Part shown: positions 33,369 through 44,213 of the stretch, one piece after another | Numbering within the stretch: the first letter of the stretch is position 1 | Layout: every line of letters begins with the position of its first letter | NCBI GenBank assembly: GCA_001770655.1 | Contig: MERQ01000031.1 | Span: 1 to 64,000 of the forward strand | DNA from: Betaproteobacteria bacterium RIFCSPLOWO2_12_FULL_68_20 | GTDB taxonomy: Bacteria; Pseudomonadota; Gammaproteobacteria; Burkholderiales; SG8-39 | Direction: 5' to 3' | DNA length: 64,000 nt | Notes under the pieces: generated by a model | What the model saw: the letters and a program-made list of their open reading frames with translations, nothing else | Told to the model about the DNA's origin: nothing | Databases searched by the model: none | Position numbers and translations under genes: made by a program

Positions 33369-36353
33369 ATGCCCCGCTTGCCGCGCGCGGCGTTCTACCT
33401 GCTGTTCACTGCATCCGGATTCGCGGGACTCATCTACGAGTCGATCTGGACGCACTACCTGAAGCTGTTCCTCGGGCACGCGGCGTACGCGCAATCGCTC
33501 GTGCTCGCGGTATTCATGGGCGGCATGGCGGCCGGGGCGGCGCTCTGCGCCAGGTTCTCGGGGCGGATCCGCAACCCGCTGCTCGCCTACGCGCTCCTCG
33601 AGGCGGCGATCGGGCTCATCGCGCTCGGATTCCACGAAGCGTTCGTGCTGGTCACCGACTGGTCGCACGGCGCCCTGCTGCCCGCGCTCGGCTCCGCATG
33701 GCTCGCGCTTGCCGCGAAGCTCGCGCTGTCGGGCCTGCTGATCCTGCCGCAATCGGTGCTGCTTGGAGCGACTTTTCCGCTCATGAGCGCGGGCCTGGTC
33801 CGCGCCTACCCCGCCGCGTCCGGCGAATCGGTGGCGATGCTTTATTTCACCAACAGTCTCGGCGCCTCGGCCGGCGTGCTGGCGAGCGGGTTCGTGCTGA
33901 TCGAGTGGGTCGGGCTGCCGGGAACTCTGCGCACCGCCGCGGGCATCAACCTCGCGCTCGCCGCGGCGGTCTGGGTGATCGCGCGCGAGGCGCGCCACGC
34001 GCCGCTCGCACCGCGCACGGGCGCCGGCGAAGGCGCCGCGGCATTGCTGCTCGCGGTCGCGTTCTTCACCGGATTGGCGTCGTTCGTGTACGAGATCAGC
34101 TGGATCAGGATGCTGTCGCTGGTGCTCGGCGCCTCGACGCACTCGTTCGAGCTGATGCTCGCGACCTTCATTTTCGGCCTCGCGCTCGGCGGGCTCGCGA
34201 TGCGCAGGCGGGTCGACGCAGTGGCGAGCCCCGGGCGGCTGCTGGGCGGGGTGCAGGTGGCGATGGGCCTGGCGGCGCTCGCCACGCTCCCGGTCTACGA
34301 CGCGACCTTCGGCCTGATGGAAACCCTCATGAAGGGACTGGCGCGCAGCGAAGTCGGTTACGCGCTGTTCAACCTCTCCGGCCAGGCGATCGCGGGGCTG
34401 GTGATGCTGCCCGCCACGTTCTTCGCCGGTATGACGCTGCCGCTGCTCACCGGCGCGCTGCTGCGCCAGGGCGCGGGCGAAGCCGCGATCGGGCAGGTGT
34501 ACGCCGCGAATACGCTCGGTGCGATCGCGGGCGTGGTGCTGGCGGTGCAGGCGGGGCTTCCGCTGCTCGGTCTGAAGGGGTCGCTCATCGCGGGGAGCCT
34601 GATCGACGCGGCGCTGGGGCTGCTGCTTCTTCGCCGCTTCGCGGCCTCGCCGCGGCAGCTGGCCTGGGCGACGGCCGCGTGCGCTGCGGTATTCATCGTG
34701 CTTGGCTTCGCGTTCGAGCTCGACCCGAACAAGCTGACCGCGGGCGTGTTCCGCCACGGCGATCTCGCCACCTCGCGCGACGCCCAGGTCCTGTTCGCGA
34801 AGGACGGGAAGACCGCGACGGTGCACCTGGTGAAGTACTCCGAGGCGACGAGCATCCGCACCAACGGCAAGTCCGACGGCTCGATCAACCTGGACGCGCA
34901 GGGCGTGCGCGGCACCGACGAGATCACCATGGTGCTCACCGGTGCGCTGCCGCTCGCGCTCAAGCCCGAGGCGAAAAGCGCCGCGGTGATCGGCATCGGC
35001 ACCGGCCTCACCACGCACACGCTGCTGCAGAGCCTCGACATCGAGCGCGTCGAGACCGTCGAGATCGAGTCGGCGATGGCCGAGGCGGCGCGCGGCTTCA
35101 TGCCGCGCAACAGCGCCGCGTTCGCCGACCCCCGCGGGGCGATTCTCATCGACGACGCGAAGACGTTCTTCGCGACGCGCAACCGGCGCTACGACATCAT
35201 CGTCTCCGAGCCCTCGAACCCGTGGGTAAGCGGGGTGGCGAGCCTGTTCACGCGCGAGTTCTACGCGCGCATTCGGACGCACCTCAATCCCGGCGGGCTG
35301 CTGGTGCAGTGGATGCAGCTCTACGAGATCGATCCCTCGCTCGTCGCCACGGTCATGCGCGCCCTCGGCGAGGCGTTTGCGCACTACGCGGTGTTCGCCG
35401 CGAGCGACCACGACCTGCTGATCGTGGCGAGCGAGTCGGCAATCCCGCTCCCCGCCCAGGCGCGGGTGTTCGAGCATCCCGGGCTCGCCAAGGAGCTATG
35501 GACCGTGCAGCTGTTCACCGGGGGCGACTTCGACGCGCGCTATGTCGGCGCGCGGGCGCTGCTCGAGCCGATGTTCGCGAGCTACGGCATGCCGGCGAAC
35601 TCCGACTACGCGCCGGTGCTGGACCTGAACGCCGCCAGGCACCGCTTCATGGACAAGAGCGCGACCGACATCGTCGGGCTGCTCAATCTCGGCGTGCCGC
35701 TGCTCGAATTGCTCGAGCCTGCGCGCAGCCGCCGGCCGGTGAACGCGCTGTTCCGGGGCGCCTATGCGTTCGAGCGCGTGGAGAACACGCGGATCGCCTG
35801 GTACGCGCGCAATTTCCTCGTCGGACCGCGCGCGCCGGAGCCGGAGTCGATCCCCACGCAGTTGCAGAAGGACCTGGAGCTCGCACAGCTGCGCCTGATC
35901 GAATGCCGCGAGCCGCGCCAGCGCGACGTCTGGCTTCACAGCCTGGTGCGCGTGGCCAAGACGGTGAACCCCTACCTCGCGCGCGAGGACGCCGACGCGC
36001 TCTGGGCGCGCATCGAGTCGAGCGACTGCCACCGCTCGCTCGCCGATTTCCAGCGGCGCTGGATCGCCCTGTTCCGCGCGGTGGGGCGGCGCGACGCCGA
36101 GCGCATGGCGGCGCTCGGCGCCCAGCTGCTCGAAACGCAGAGCGACGCGAGCAGCGAGGCGCGCGAGTACCTGCTGATGGCGGCGATGGCCGGCGAGCTC
36201 GCCTCCGGCCGCAAGGCGCGCGCGCTCGAGCTGTGGCGCAAGCACAGCGGCGGCGTTGCGCGCGCTGCGGACACGCCGGCGTTCCGGCTGCTGCGCTGCC
36301 ACGCCGCGCCCGTCGACTGCGCGGCGGAATTCCGCGCCTACGCCGAGCGCTGA
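33369..36353 (+). CDS. Fused MFS-like membrane / spermidine-synthase-like protein with long C-terminal extension
   Basis: Multiple TM segments (FAGLIYESIWTHYLKLFLGHAAYAQSLVLAVFMGGMA; ISWIRMLSLVLGASTHSFELML), then SAM-binding aminopropyltransferase-like domain (SAAVIGIGTGLTTHTLLQSLDIERVETVEIE..YDIIVSEPSNPWVSGVASLFTREFY). Confidence 0.85.
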   Translation: MPRLPRAAFYLLFTASGFAGLIYESIWTHYLKLFLGHAAYAQSLVLAVFMGGMAAGAALCARFSGRIRNPLLAYALLEAAIGLIALGFHEAFVLVTDWSHGALLPALGSAWLALAAKLALSGLLILPQSVLLGATFPLMSAGLVRAYPAASGESVAMLYFTNSLGASAGVLASGFVLIEWVGLPGTLRTAAGINLALAAAVWVIAREARHAPLAPRTGAGEGAAALLLAVAFFTGLASFVYEISWIRMLSLVLGASTHSFELMLATFIFGLALGGLAMRRRVDAVASPGRLLGGVQVAMGLAALATLPVYDATFGLMETLMKGLARSEVGYALFNLSGQAIAGLVMLPATFFAGMTLPLLTGALLRQGAGEAAIGQVYAANTLGAIAGVVLAVQAGLPLLGLKGSLIAGSLIDAALGLLLLRRFAASPRQLAWATAACAAVFIVLGFAFELDPNKLTAGVFRHGDLATSRDAQVLFAKDGKTATVHLVKYSEATSIRTNGKSDGSINLDAQGVRGTDEITMVLTGALPLALKPEAKSAAVIGIGTGLTTHTLLQSLDIERVETVEIESAMAEAARGFMPRNSAAFADPRGAILIDDAKTFFATRNRRYDIIVSEPSNPWVSGVASLFTREFYARIRTHLNPGGLLVQWMQLYEIDPSLVATVMRALGEAFAHYAVFAASDHDLLIVASESAIPLPAQARVFEHPGLAKELWTVQLFTGGDFDARYVGARALLEPMFASYGMPANSDYAPVLDLNAARHRFMDKSATDIVGLLNLGVPLLELLEPARSRRPVNALFRGAYAFERVENTRIAWYARNFLVGPRAPEPESIPTQLQKDLELAQLRLIECREPRQRDVWLHSLVRVAKTVNPYLAREDADALWARIESSDCHRSLADFQRRWIALFRAVGRRDAERMAALGAQLLETQSDASSEAREYLLMAAMAGELASGRKARALELWRKHSGGVARAADTPAFRLLRCHAAPVDCAAEFRAYAER

Positions 36354-36925
36354 GCGCCAACCGCGAAGCGGATCGCGCCGATCACCTCGTGCGCGAAGGC
36401 GCGCGGGTCCGCGCCTCCCGCCCGCGGCAGGTGTCCGTCGAGGAGCAGCTGCGCGAGCCCGTGCACGAGCGACCACGCCGCCGCCGCGGCGTTCGCCGCG
36501 TCGCGCTCGGAGCCGACCCCGGAGAACGCTTTCGAGAGCGCGCCGTGGGCGCGCGAGGCCTGCTCGCGCAAGGCGGGATATCGGTCGATCGGAATCTGCC
36601 CGCCGAACATGAGGCGGAAGAGCTGTGGATGCTCGAGCGCAAAGGCGACGTACGCCTCGCCCAGGTCGCGCCCACCACCCAGCCCGGCATCCTCGAGCCG
36701 CAGCGCGAGCAGCCTGAAGCCGTCTTCCGCCACCGCGGCAAGCAGCGCCTCCCGGTCCGCGAAGTGGCGGTAGGGAGCGTTGTGGGAGACTCCGGCGCGC
36801 CGGGCGGCTTCCCTCAGGCTCAGCGCAGCAAGGCCCTGCTTTTGCAGCAGCTTGGATGCCGAAGCGACCAGGGCCGAGCGGAGGTCGCCGTGGTGGTATT
36901 GGCGGGATGTTGACACTGGGCACAT
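36338..36925 (-). CDS. TetR/AcrR family transcriptional regulator
   Basis: YHHGDLRSALVASASKLLQKQGLAALSLREAARRAGVSHNAPYRHFADREALLAAVAE HTH. Confidence 0.92.
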   Translation of the reverse strand: MCPVSTSRQYHHGDLRSALVASASKLLQKQGLAALSLREAARRAGVSHNAPYRHFADREALLAAVAEDGFRLLALRLEDAGLGGGRDLGEAYVAFALEHPQLFRLMFGGQIPIDRYPALREQASRAHGALSKAFSGVGSERDAANAAAAAWSLVHGLAQLLLDGHLPRAGGADPRAFAHEVIGAIRFAVGAQRSA

Positions 36926-36940
36926 CCTTATTTCAAAGTG

Positions 36941-36959
36941 ATGTTGCTTTCGTCAACAT
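36941..36959. promoter_or_regulatory. Candidate TetR-family operator
   Basis: Perfect inverted repeat ATGTTG-N7-CAACAT 16 bp upstream of the tetR start. Confidence 0.5.
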
Positions 36960-37015
36960 ACACAGGATGGGCCTCGATATCAAGACTCCCGTGCTCTGGT
37001 AATATTAGAAATTCT

Positions 37016-37031
37016 GAGATTCAGAGATTCA
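37016..37031. repeat. Tandem GAGATTCA x2 upstream of antitoxin gene
   Basis: GAGATTCAGAGATTCA, 6 nt before ATG 37038. Confidence 0.6.
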
Positions 37032-37037
37032 AGACCC

Positions 37038-37319
37038 ATGGAAACCAGCCGCATCGGCAAGAATGGCACTTTGGTCATCCCGGTGAAGCTGCGCCGGCGC
37101 TTTGGCCTGAACGAAGGCAGCCTCGTCATCCTGGATGCCACGGAGGACGGGGTGAATCTGCGGCCAGCTATGGCGCTTCCTGTCGAAACGTATTCGCCGC
37201 AGCGCAAAGCGGAGTTCCTGCTCAATAACGCCGTCGATGCGGCGGACTACCGGCGCGCGGTACGCGAGATCAGGAAACTCGGGCTTGACCCGGACGAGAT
37301 CCCGCACAAGCGTCCCTGA
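37038..37319 (+). CDS. AbrB/MazE-type antitoxin
   Basis: SRIGKNGTLVIPVKLRRRFGLNEGSLVILDATEDGVNLRPA swapped-hairpin AbrB domain. Confidence 0.85.
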   Translation: METSRIGKNGTLVIPVKLRRRFGLNEGSLVILDATEDGVNLRPAMALPVETYSPQRKAEFLLNNAVDAADYRRAVREIRKLGLDPDEIPHKRP

Positions 37320-37720
37320 TGGATCGCGTCTTTCTCGACGCGAACGTTCTCTTTTCGGCTGCGTACTCGAAGGAATCGGGCTTGGCCCGCCTTTGGAAGG
37401 TGCGCGAGGCGACGTTGGTCACCTCGAGCCATGCGATCGAAGAAGCGCGCCGAAATCTCGAGGACGATGCGCAGAAGTCCCGGCTCGAGCAGTTGCTGGA
37501 AACAGTTGAAATTATTTCGACATGGCCAGCCGGTGAGCTCCCCGATGGAGTCAAATTGCCCGACAAGGATGCGCCCATCCTCCTTGCCGCGGTCGCCGCG
37601 CGCGCCACGCACTTGCTGACCGGCGATCGGCGAGATTTTGGGCCGTTGCTCGGAAAATCCGTAGCAGGGATCTCCGTGCAGTTGCCTGCTGCTTACCTCA
37701 CGAGAAAAGCGGCCGCCTGA
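37319..37720 (+). CDS. PIN-domain toxin (VapC-like)
   Basis: FLDANVLFSAAYSKE..DAPILLAAVAARATHLLTGDRRDFGPL; TGATG overlap with antitoxin. Confidence 0.87.
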   Translation: MDRVFLDANVLFSAAYSKESGLARLWKVREATLVTSSHAIEEARRNLEDDAQKSRLEQLLETVEIISTWPAGELPDGVKLPDKDAPILLAAVAARATHLLTGDRRDFGPLLGKSVAGISVQLPAAYLTRKAAA

Positions 37721-37750
37721 GCCGAGCCGGCTATCGTTCCGCATGCACAA

Positions 37751-39085
37751 TCAACGCTCGCGGCCGGCAAAGGGATTTCGGCCGGCACGAAACTCGATCG
37801 CGAGCGGCGTGCCGACCAGCTTGAATGCGTTCCTGAAATAGCCTTCCAGATAGCGCTTGTAGGTCTCGGGCAGGCGATCGAGCGCGCTGCCGTGGATGAT
37901 GATGCGCGGAGGGTTCCTCCCGCCCTGGTGCGCGTAGCGCAGCTTGGGGCGGATCGGACCTTTCTTGCGCGGCGGCGCCTGCCGCTCGACCGCCGCGATC
38001 AGCGCGCGGGTGAGCTTCGGCGTCGACAGCTTCGCCATGGCCGCGGCATAGGCCGCGTCCACCGAGCGCATCAGCGCCCCCAGGCCCCTGCCCTCCTTCG
38101 CCGAGATGAAGTGCGTCTCGGCGAAGCCGAGGAACCCGAGCTTCCAGACGAGCTCCTGCTTGATCCGCGCCCGGGCCTCCTTGTCCGCGGCGTCCCATTT
38201 GTTCACCGCGACCACCACCGCGCGCCCGCGCTCGAGGATGTAGCCCGCGACGTGCGCGTCCTGCTCGGCGAGGCCTTCGACCGCGTCGAGCACGAGGACC
38301 GCGACGTTCGCCGCCTCGATCGCCTGCAGCGCCTTGACGATGGACAGGCGCTCCACCGCTTCTCCGGTCTTGCCGCGCCTGCGCAGACCCGCGGTGTCGA
38401 TCAGGGTGTAGCGGCGCCCCGCGCGCTCGAACGGCACCTCGATCGCATCGCGGGTCGTGCCCGGCTCGGCGAAGGCGATGACGCGCTCCTCGCCGACCAG
38501 CGCGTTGACCAGCGTGGATTTGCCCGCGTTCGGCCTGCCGACGATCGCGATCCTCGGATGGCCTTCGTCGCGCGATTCTTCGTCGCTTTCTTCGGGAAAT
38601 TCCTCCAGCACCGCCTCGAGCAGCTCGCGCACGCCCTCGCCGTGCGCGGCCGAGATCGCCGCCGGCACGCCGAGCCCGATCTCGTGGAACTCGGCGAGCG
38701 CAGCGTCGCGCGCCATGCCTTCGGTCTTGTTGACCGTGAGCCAGACGCGCGTCCCCTGCTTCCTGAGCTTCTGCGCGATCTCCCGATCGGCCGCCGCGAG
38801 GCCGCTGCGGCCGTCGACGACGAAGACCACCGCATCGGATTCGGCGATCGCCTGCTCCGCCTGGCGCCCCATCTCAACGAACACGCCCTCGGCGGCCCCC
38901 GGCTCGAGTCCCCCGGTGTCGATCGCGATGAAGGCGCGAGCCCCGAGCCGGCCTTCGCCGTAGTGCCGGTCGCGGGTCACGCCCGGCGCGCCGTGAACGA
39001 TCGCGTCGCGGCTGCGGGTGAGGCGGTTGAAGAGCGTGGACTTGCCGACGTTGGGGCGCCCGACGACGGCGATGACGGGTTTCAC
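37751..39085 (-). CDS. der: Ribosome biogenesis GTPase Der (GTG start)
   Basis: Two G domains: [25 protein letters not shown] and [26 protein letters not shown]-like C-term. Confidence 0.97.
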   Translation of the reverse strand: MKPVIAVVGRPNVGKSTLFNRLTRSRDAIVHGAPGVTRDRHYGEGRLGARAFIAIDTGGLEPGAAEGVFVEMGRQAEQAIAESDAVVFVVDGRSGLAAADREIAQKLRKQGTRVWLTVNKTEGMARDAALAEFHEIGLGVPAAISAAHGEGVRELLEAVLEEFPEESDEESRDEGHPRIAIVGRPNAGKSTLVNALVGEERVIAFAEPGTTRDAIEVPFERAGRRYTLIDTAGLRRRGKTGEAVERLSIVKALQAIEAANVAVLVLDAVEGLAEQDAHVAGYILERGRAVVVAVNKWDAADKEARARIKQELVWKLGFLGFAETHFISAKEGRGLGALMRSVDAAYAAAMAKLSTPKLTRALIAAVERQAPPRKKGPIRPKLRYAHQGGRNPPRIIIHGSALDRLPETYKRYLEGYFRNAFKLVGTPLAIEFRAGRNPFAGRER

Positions 39086-40227
39086 AACGACAGGGCGAAC
39101 AGCCCCCCGTTCTGCGTCTGCACCAGCAGCCCGCCGGGAAGCGGCGCCGGCGCCGCCTGGATCGCTCCGCCGCCGGTCGCGAACCGGGCGACGAACGCGC
39201 CCGAGTCGCGCGCCAGGAAATGCACGTAGCCCTCGAAGTCGCCGACCGCCACTGCGTTGCCCGCTGCGAGCGGCATCGACAGGCGCCGATGCGCGAGCCG
39301 GTCCTGCTTCCAGACGCTGCGCCCGCTCGAGCGGTCGAGCGCGTGCACCGCGCCGCGGTCGTCGCTCACGTAGGCGTAGCGCGCGTCGATGCTGACGCCG
39401 GTGAGCGAAGACAGCTCGCGCGCCCACAGCTGCCGGCCGCTCTGCGCCTCGTAGCAGGCGACGCGCCCCTGGTAGGCGGCCGCGCAGACCTCGCGGCCCA
39501 GCAGCGCGGGATCACCGACCACGTCGGAGATGCGTTCGAGCTCGGTCGCACCCTTCGGCAGCGCGACGGTGGCCTCCCAGCGCACGCCGCCGTTCGAAAG
39601 CGCGATCGCCACCAGCTTGCCTCCCGGGAAGCCGACGAACGCGGTATCGCCGCCAAGCGTCACCCCGGCGGGCGAGCGCACGGAGAGCGGCATCGCGGCG
39701 CGCTGGTAGACCCAGCGGCGCTTGCCGTCGTCGGCGCCGAACGCGAACACGCGGCTGTCGGTGCTGCGAACGATCACCAGGCCGGCGCCGACCGCCGGCG
39801 CGGCGAGGACCTCGCTCGAGACGCGGGCGCGCCAGCGTTGCGCCCCGGTCTGCGCATCGAGCGCGAACACTTCTCCCTCTTCGGTCGCCACCACGGCCGT
39901 CCTGCCGTCGCTTCCCGCGCCGCCCGAGAGCCGCGCTTCGAGCGTGACGCGCCAGCGCGCCTGGCCGGTCGCCGCGTCGAGCCGCGCCACCTCGCCGCCG
40001 CGCGAGGTGGCGTACACGGAATCGCCGGCAAGCGCGGGGCTGAAGACGAACCGGTCCGCGCCGCCCACGCTCGACGACCAGAGCGCACGCACCGCCTGCG
40101 GCCGCGCGAGCTCGGGCAGCGGCGCCGGCTTGGGTCCCGACGGGCCGCCGCGAATCAGCTGCATCGGGTCGAAGCTCGAGCACGCGCCTGCGAGCGCGAC
40201 CGCGAGCATCGAGAGCCAGACGCGCAT
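39082..40227 (-). CDS. bamB: Outer membrane assembly lipoprotein BamB
   Basis: Lipobox LAGACSS, PQQ-type beta-propeller repeats, position next to der. Confidence 0.94.
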   Translation of the reverse strand: MRVWLSMLAVALAGACSSFDPMQLIRGGPSGPKPAPLPELARPQAVRALWSSSVGGADRFVFSPALAGDSVYATSRGGEVARLDAATGQARWRVTLEARLSGGAGSDGRTAVVATEEGEVFALDAQTGAQRWRARVSSEVLAAPAVGAGLVIVRSTDSRVFAFGADDGKRRWVYQRAAMPLSVRSPAGVTLGGDTAFVGFPGGKLVAIALSNGGVRWEATVALPKGATELERISDVVGDPALLGREVCAAAYQGRVACYEAQSGRQLWARELSSLTGVSIDARYAYVSDDRGAVHALDRSSGRSVWKQDRLAHRRLSMPLAAGNAVAVGDFEGYVHFLARDSGAFVARFATGGGAIQAAPAPLPGGLLVQTQNGGLFALSL

Positions 40228-40229
40228 CG

Positions 40230-40862
40230 TCAATCCCCGAGCGCCTCGAGACGCATGCGCACGCTCTCGTAAAAGGCCGCTTCCTTCTGCGCGGATTTCT
40301 CCAGCGCGAGGCGGTACGCCGCTCTCGCCTCGGCGGGCTGCTGGTTCGCCACCAGGATGTCGCCTTTCAGCGCCGCGTACTGCGCGTCGTAGGCCGCTGC
40401 GTGCTGCGAATCGAGCAGCTTCAGCGCCTGGACGTAGGCCTTCTCGTCGAGCAGCACCGCGGCGAGGCGCAGGCGCGCGAGGTCCTTGAAGTCCCCCGAC
40501 GGCGAGCGCTCGATCACCCACTCGAGCTGGGCCTTGGCGTTCTTCAGGTCGCCGCGGTCGAAGTGGAAGCGCGCCGCAACCAGCGCCCCCATCGAGGCGT
40601 AGAGCGTGCGCGGGTAGGCTTCGACGAGCGTGCCCCCGGCGTCGCGCATCGCCTTGGCGTCCCCTGCCTGCACCGCCTTCGAAAGCGACTCGTAGAGCGC
40701 GCTCGCCTCGACGGCCTGGCTCGTCCCGTACCAGCGCCACCCCTGCCAGCCGGCGAGCACCAGCGCCGCTGCCGAGAGCGTGGCGAGCACCAGCGTGGCG
40801 TGCTGGTTCCACCACGCCTTGAGCGCGGCGACCTGTTCCTGTTCCTCGATATCGAGCGGCAT
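40230..40862 (-). CDS. YfgM-like tetratricopeptide membrane protein
   Basis: MPLDIEEQEQVAALKAWWNQHATLVL.. N-terminal TM + TPR, between bamB and hisS. Confidence 0.9.
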   Translation of the reverse strand: MPLDIEEQEQVAALKAWWNQHATLVLATLSAAALVLAGWQGWRWYGTSQAVEASALYESLSKAVQAGDAKAMRDAGGTLVEAYPRTLYASMGALVAARFHFDRGDLKNAKAQLEWVIERSPSGDFKDLARLRLAAVLLDEKAYVQALKLLDSQHAAAYDAQYAALKGDILVANQQPAEARAAYRLALEKSAQKEAAFYESVRMRLEALGD

Positions 40863-40864
40863 GT

Positions 40865-42124
40865 CTAGTCCCCCAGCGCCTCGGCGACGCGGCCGCGCGC
40901 GATGCGCCGCTGCTCGCCGGGCTCGCGCAGCGGCTTGACCGACACTTCGCCGGCGCGCAGCTCATCCTCGCCCACGATGAGCGCATAAACCGCCCCGCTC
41001 GCATCCGCTTTTCTCATCTGGGACTTGAAGCTGCCGCCGCCCGCGTGCTGCACCACGCGGTAGCCGAGGCGTCGCAGCTCCTCGGCGAGGCTCAACGCGT
41101 ATTCGATCGTGCCCTCCCCCTGGAACACGACGTAAGCGCGCGGGGGCTTCGCCGGCGGGGCGCTTCCGGCGTCACGCATGAGCGCGATCAGCCGCTCGTT
41201 GCCCATCGCGAAGCCGGTGGCGGGCGCGGGCTTGCCGCCCAGCTGCGCGAACAGCCCGTCGTAGCGGCCGCCGCCGCACACCGTGCCCTGCGCGCCGAGC
41301 CGGTCCGAGATCCACTCGAACACCGTGAGATTGTAGTAGTCGAGCCCGCGCACCAGCCGCGGGTTGATGGCGTAGCGGATGCCCGCGGCCTCGAGCAGGC
41401 GCTTCAGACCCTCGAAATGCGCGAGCGACGCCTCGCCGAGGTAATCCGCCAGCGCGGGCGCGCTCGCCACCACCTCCTGCACCATCGGGTTCTTCGAGTC
41501 GAGGGTGCGCAAGGGATTGGTGTGCAGGCGGCGCTTCGCGTCGGCGTCGAGCCGCTCCAGGTGCTGCTCCAGGTGCCTGACCAGGTCGGCGCGGTATCTC
41601 GCGCGCTCGGCGGGCGAGCCGATGGTGTTGAGCTCGAGCCGAACGTCCTGCAGGCCCAGCTCGCGCCACAGCGCGGCGCACATCACGATCAGCTCCGCGT
41701 CGATGTCGGGCCCCGCATAGCCGAGCGCCTCGACCCCGTACTGGTGGAACTGCCGGTAGCGGCCCTTCTGCGGACGCTCGTGCCGGTACATCGGCCCGGC
41801 GTACCACAGGCGCTTCGGCCCGTCGTGCAGCAGGCTGTGCTCGATCGCCGCGCGCACGCACGAGGCGGTGCCTTCCGGGCGCAGCGTCAGCTCCTCGTCG
41901 TTCAGCTCGTCGCGCCAGGAATACATCTCCTTTTCGACGATGTCGGTCGCCTCGCCGATCGCGCGGCGAAACAGCTGCGTGTGCTCGACCAGCGGCAGGC
42001 GGATGTTGCGATAGCCGTAGCGCTCGAGCCACGCCTCGACTTTCGCCTCGAACTCGAGCCACCACCCGGCCTCGTCGGGCAAAACGTCGTTCATGCCGCG
42101 CACGGCTTGGATGGTCTGGCTCAT
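40865..42124 (-). CDS. hisS: Histidyl-tRNA synthetase
   Basis: [39 protein letters not shown]. Confidence 0.97.
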   Translation of the reverse strand: MSQTIQAVRGMNDVLPDEAGWWLEFEAKVEAWLERYGYRNIRLPLVEHTQLFRRAIGEATDIVEKEMYSWRDELNDEELTLRPEGTASCVRAAIEHSLLHDGPKRLWYAGPMYRHERPQKGRYRQFHQYGVEALGYAGPDIDAELIVMCAALWRELGLQDVRLELNTIGSPAERARYRADLVRHLEQHLERLDADAKRRLHTNPLRTLDSKNPMVQEVVASAPALADYLGEASLAHFEGLKRLLEAAGIRYAINPRLVRGLDYYNLTVFEWISDRLGAQGTVCGGGRYDGLFAQLGGKPAPATGFAMGNERLIALMRDAGSAPPAKPPRAYVVFQGEGTIEYALSLAEELRRLGYRVVQHAGGGSFKSQMRKADASGAVYALIVGEDELRAGEVSVKPLREPGEQRRIARGRVAEALGD

Positions 42125-42138
42125 CGTCCCGCCGCCGC

Positions 42139-43401
42139 TCAGGAGGCGGCCTTGATCTTGATGTTTTTCGGTGCAGCCTTCGCGCCAGGCCCGAAACGGG
42201 CCTTCACGTACTCATCGACGATCGCCTGGAACTCCTCCGCGATGCGATTCCCCTTCAAAGTCACCGTCTTCGCGCCGTCCACGTATACCGGGGCCACCGG
42301 CACCTCGTTGGTGCCGGGCAGGCTGATGCCGATGTCGGCGTGCTTCGATTCCCCCGGGCCGTTCACCACGCAGCCCATCACCGCGACGCGCATCTCCTCG
42401 ACGCCGGGATACCTTTCCTTCCACGCCGGCATCTGCGCGCGCAGGTAGCCCTCGATGCGCCCGGCGAGCTCCTGGAAGGTGGTGCTGGTGGTGCGTCCGC
42501 AGCCCGGGCACGCGCTCACCATCGGCGCGAACGAACGCAGGCCCATCGTCTGCAGGATTTCCTGGGCGACCTGGACTTCCCTCGCGCGCTCGCCCCCCGG
42601 CTCCGGCGTGAGCGACACGCGGATGGTGTCCCCGATCCCCTCCTGCAGCAGCACCCCGAGCGCCGCCGCCGAGGCGACGATGCCCTTCGAGCCCATGCCG
42701 GCCTCGGTGAGCCCGAGATGCAGCGCGTAGTCGCAGCGCTGCGCCAGACTGCGGTAGACCGCGATCAGGTCCTGCACCCGGCTCATCTTGCACGAGATCA
42801 CGATGCGCTCGGGCGGCAGCCCCCATTCCTCGGCCCGGCGCGCGGAGTCGAGCGCGGAGCGGATCACCGCCTCGCGGGTGACTTCCCCGGCGTCGAGCGG
42901 CTCGGCGCGCCGCGCGTTCTCGTCCATGAGGCGCGCGAGCAGCTCCGGATCGAGGCTGCCCCAGTTGACGCCGATGCGCACCGGCTTTCCCCAGCGCAGC
43001 GCGCATTCGATCAGCGTGGCGAACTGCTCGTCGCGCTTCACCCCTTTGCCGACGTTTCCGGGGTTGATGCGGTACTTGGCGAGCGCGCGCGCGCAGTCGG
43101 GATGCTGCGTGAGCAGCCTGTGGCCGTTGTAGTGGAAGTCGCCGATCAGCGGCACGTCGCAGCCCAGCGCGTCCAGGCGCTCGCGGATCGCAGCCACCTG
43201 CGAGGCGGCCTCCGGGGTGTTCACGGTGATGCGCACCAGCTCCGAGCCGGCGCGCGCGAGGCTGCGCACCTGGCGAGCCGTGGCTTCGGCGTCGGCGGTG
43301 TCGGTGTTGGTCATCGACTGCACCACGATCGGCGCGCCGCCGCCGATCGGCACGCCGCCCACCGCCACCTGCCGCGAGATCCTGCGCCCGAGCGGGTTCA
43401 T
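42139..43401 (-). CDS. ispG: 4-hydroxy-3-methylbut-2-enyl-diphosphate synthase
   Basis: [52 protein letters not shown]-like; start trimmed. Confidence 0.97.
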   Translation of the reverse strand: MNPLGRRISRQVAVGGVPIGGGAPIVVQSMTNTDTADAEATARQVRSLARAGSELVRITVNTPEAASQVAAIRERLDALGCDVPLIGDFHYNGHRLLTQHPDCARALAKYRINPGNVGKGVKRDEQFATLIECALRWGKPVRIGVNWGSLDPELLARLMDENARRAEPLDAGEVTREAVIRSALDSARRAEEWGLPPERIVISCKMSRVQDLIAVYRSLAQRCDYALHLGLTEAGMGSKGIVASAAALGVLLQEGIGDTIRVSLTPEPGGERAREVQVAQEILQTMGLRSFAPMVSACPGCGRTTSTTFQELAGRIEGYLRAQMPAWKERYPGVEEMRVAVMGCVVNGPGESKHADIGISLPGTNEVPVAPVYVDGAKTVTLKGNRIAEEFQAIVDEYVKARFGPGAKAAPKNIKIKAAS

Positions 43402-44213
43402 GGCAAAGTGAGGCGCGCCACCTCGACCTTGACGTGGGGCATGAGGTCGATGCTCCGGTCGTTGTAGGTCAGGCGCACGTGCTGGGCATTGCCGATGACG
43501 AGCGAGAACGGCGGCTCGCCCTCGACCACGCGCTCGCAGCCCGCGGGGTTGAGCTGCGAGAGCAGCACGCGCCCCCGGGCGTCCTTCACCTCGATCCACG
43601 ACTCGCGCTCGCAGTAAATGACGATGCGGTCGGCCGACGCCGCCTCGGGCGCGCTTCGCTCCTCGGCCGCAGGCGAGCGCTGCGCCGCCGGGACGGGAAC
43701 CCGGGCATTCGCCGTGGACGCGGCGTGCGACGGGGGAACCGCCGCCGCTCGCGGGGGGCGCTCGACCGGAGCCTCGGCCGCCGGCACGAACTTCAGGCGC
43801 GCCGCCGCCGCACGTTCCTCGCGCCACTCGTAGGCCACCGCGGCCACCACGCCGAGGATCGCGAGCGAGAGCAAGGCGTAGGCGAGATTGGTCCTTCTCG
43901 ATGCGCTGGAGAACGGCACCGGCTGACTGAATCGCGCCGCGAGGCGGTTTGCGTCGGGCGCGTCGAGGCGGCCCGCCATGCGCCCGATGAGGGGCTCGGG
44001 ATCGATCTTCACCAGCCGCGCGTAGCCGCGCACCATGCCGCGCACGAAGGTGCCTCCCGGCAGGGCATCGAAGCGCTCCTGCTCGAGAGCCTCGAGCTGG
44101 CGCGCGCCGAACTTGAGCTGCTGCGCGATGCCCGCGAGCGACAGTCCCTGCGCCTGCCGCGCCCGCGCGAGCTCTTCGCCAACCCCGGTTTTTTCGGGCG
44201 CCGTGCTAGTCAT
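43398..44213 (-). CDS. RodZ-like helix-turn-helix membrane protein
   Basis: N-terminal HTH ([53 protein letters not shown]), TM, C-terminal RodZ-type domain. Confidence 0.88.
   Translation of the reverse strand: MTSTAPEKTGVGEELARARQAQGLSLAGIAQQLKFGARQLEALEQERFDALPGGTFVRGMVRGYARLVKIDPEPLIGRMAGRLDAPDANRLAARFSQPVPFSSASRRTNLAYALLSLAILGVVAAVAYEWREERAAAARLKFVPAAEAPVERPPRAAAVPPSHAASTANARVPVPAAQRSPAAEERSAPEAASADRIVIYCERESWIEVKDARGRVLLSQLNPAGCERVVEGEPPFSLVIGNAQHVRLTYNDRSIDLMPHVKVEVARLTLP

Noticed and set aside
33354-35477. 707-aa minus-strand ORF inside the MFS/spermidine-synthase-like gene
   Set aside because: Antisense shadow ORF of R/E/Q/H-rich composition without recognisable motifs.
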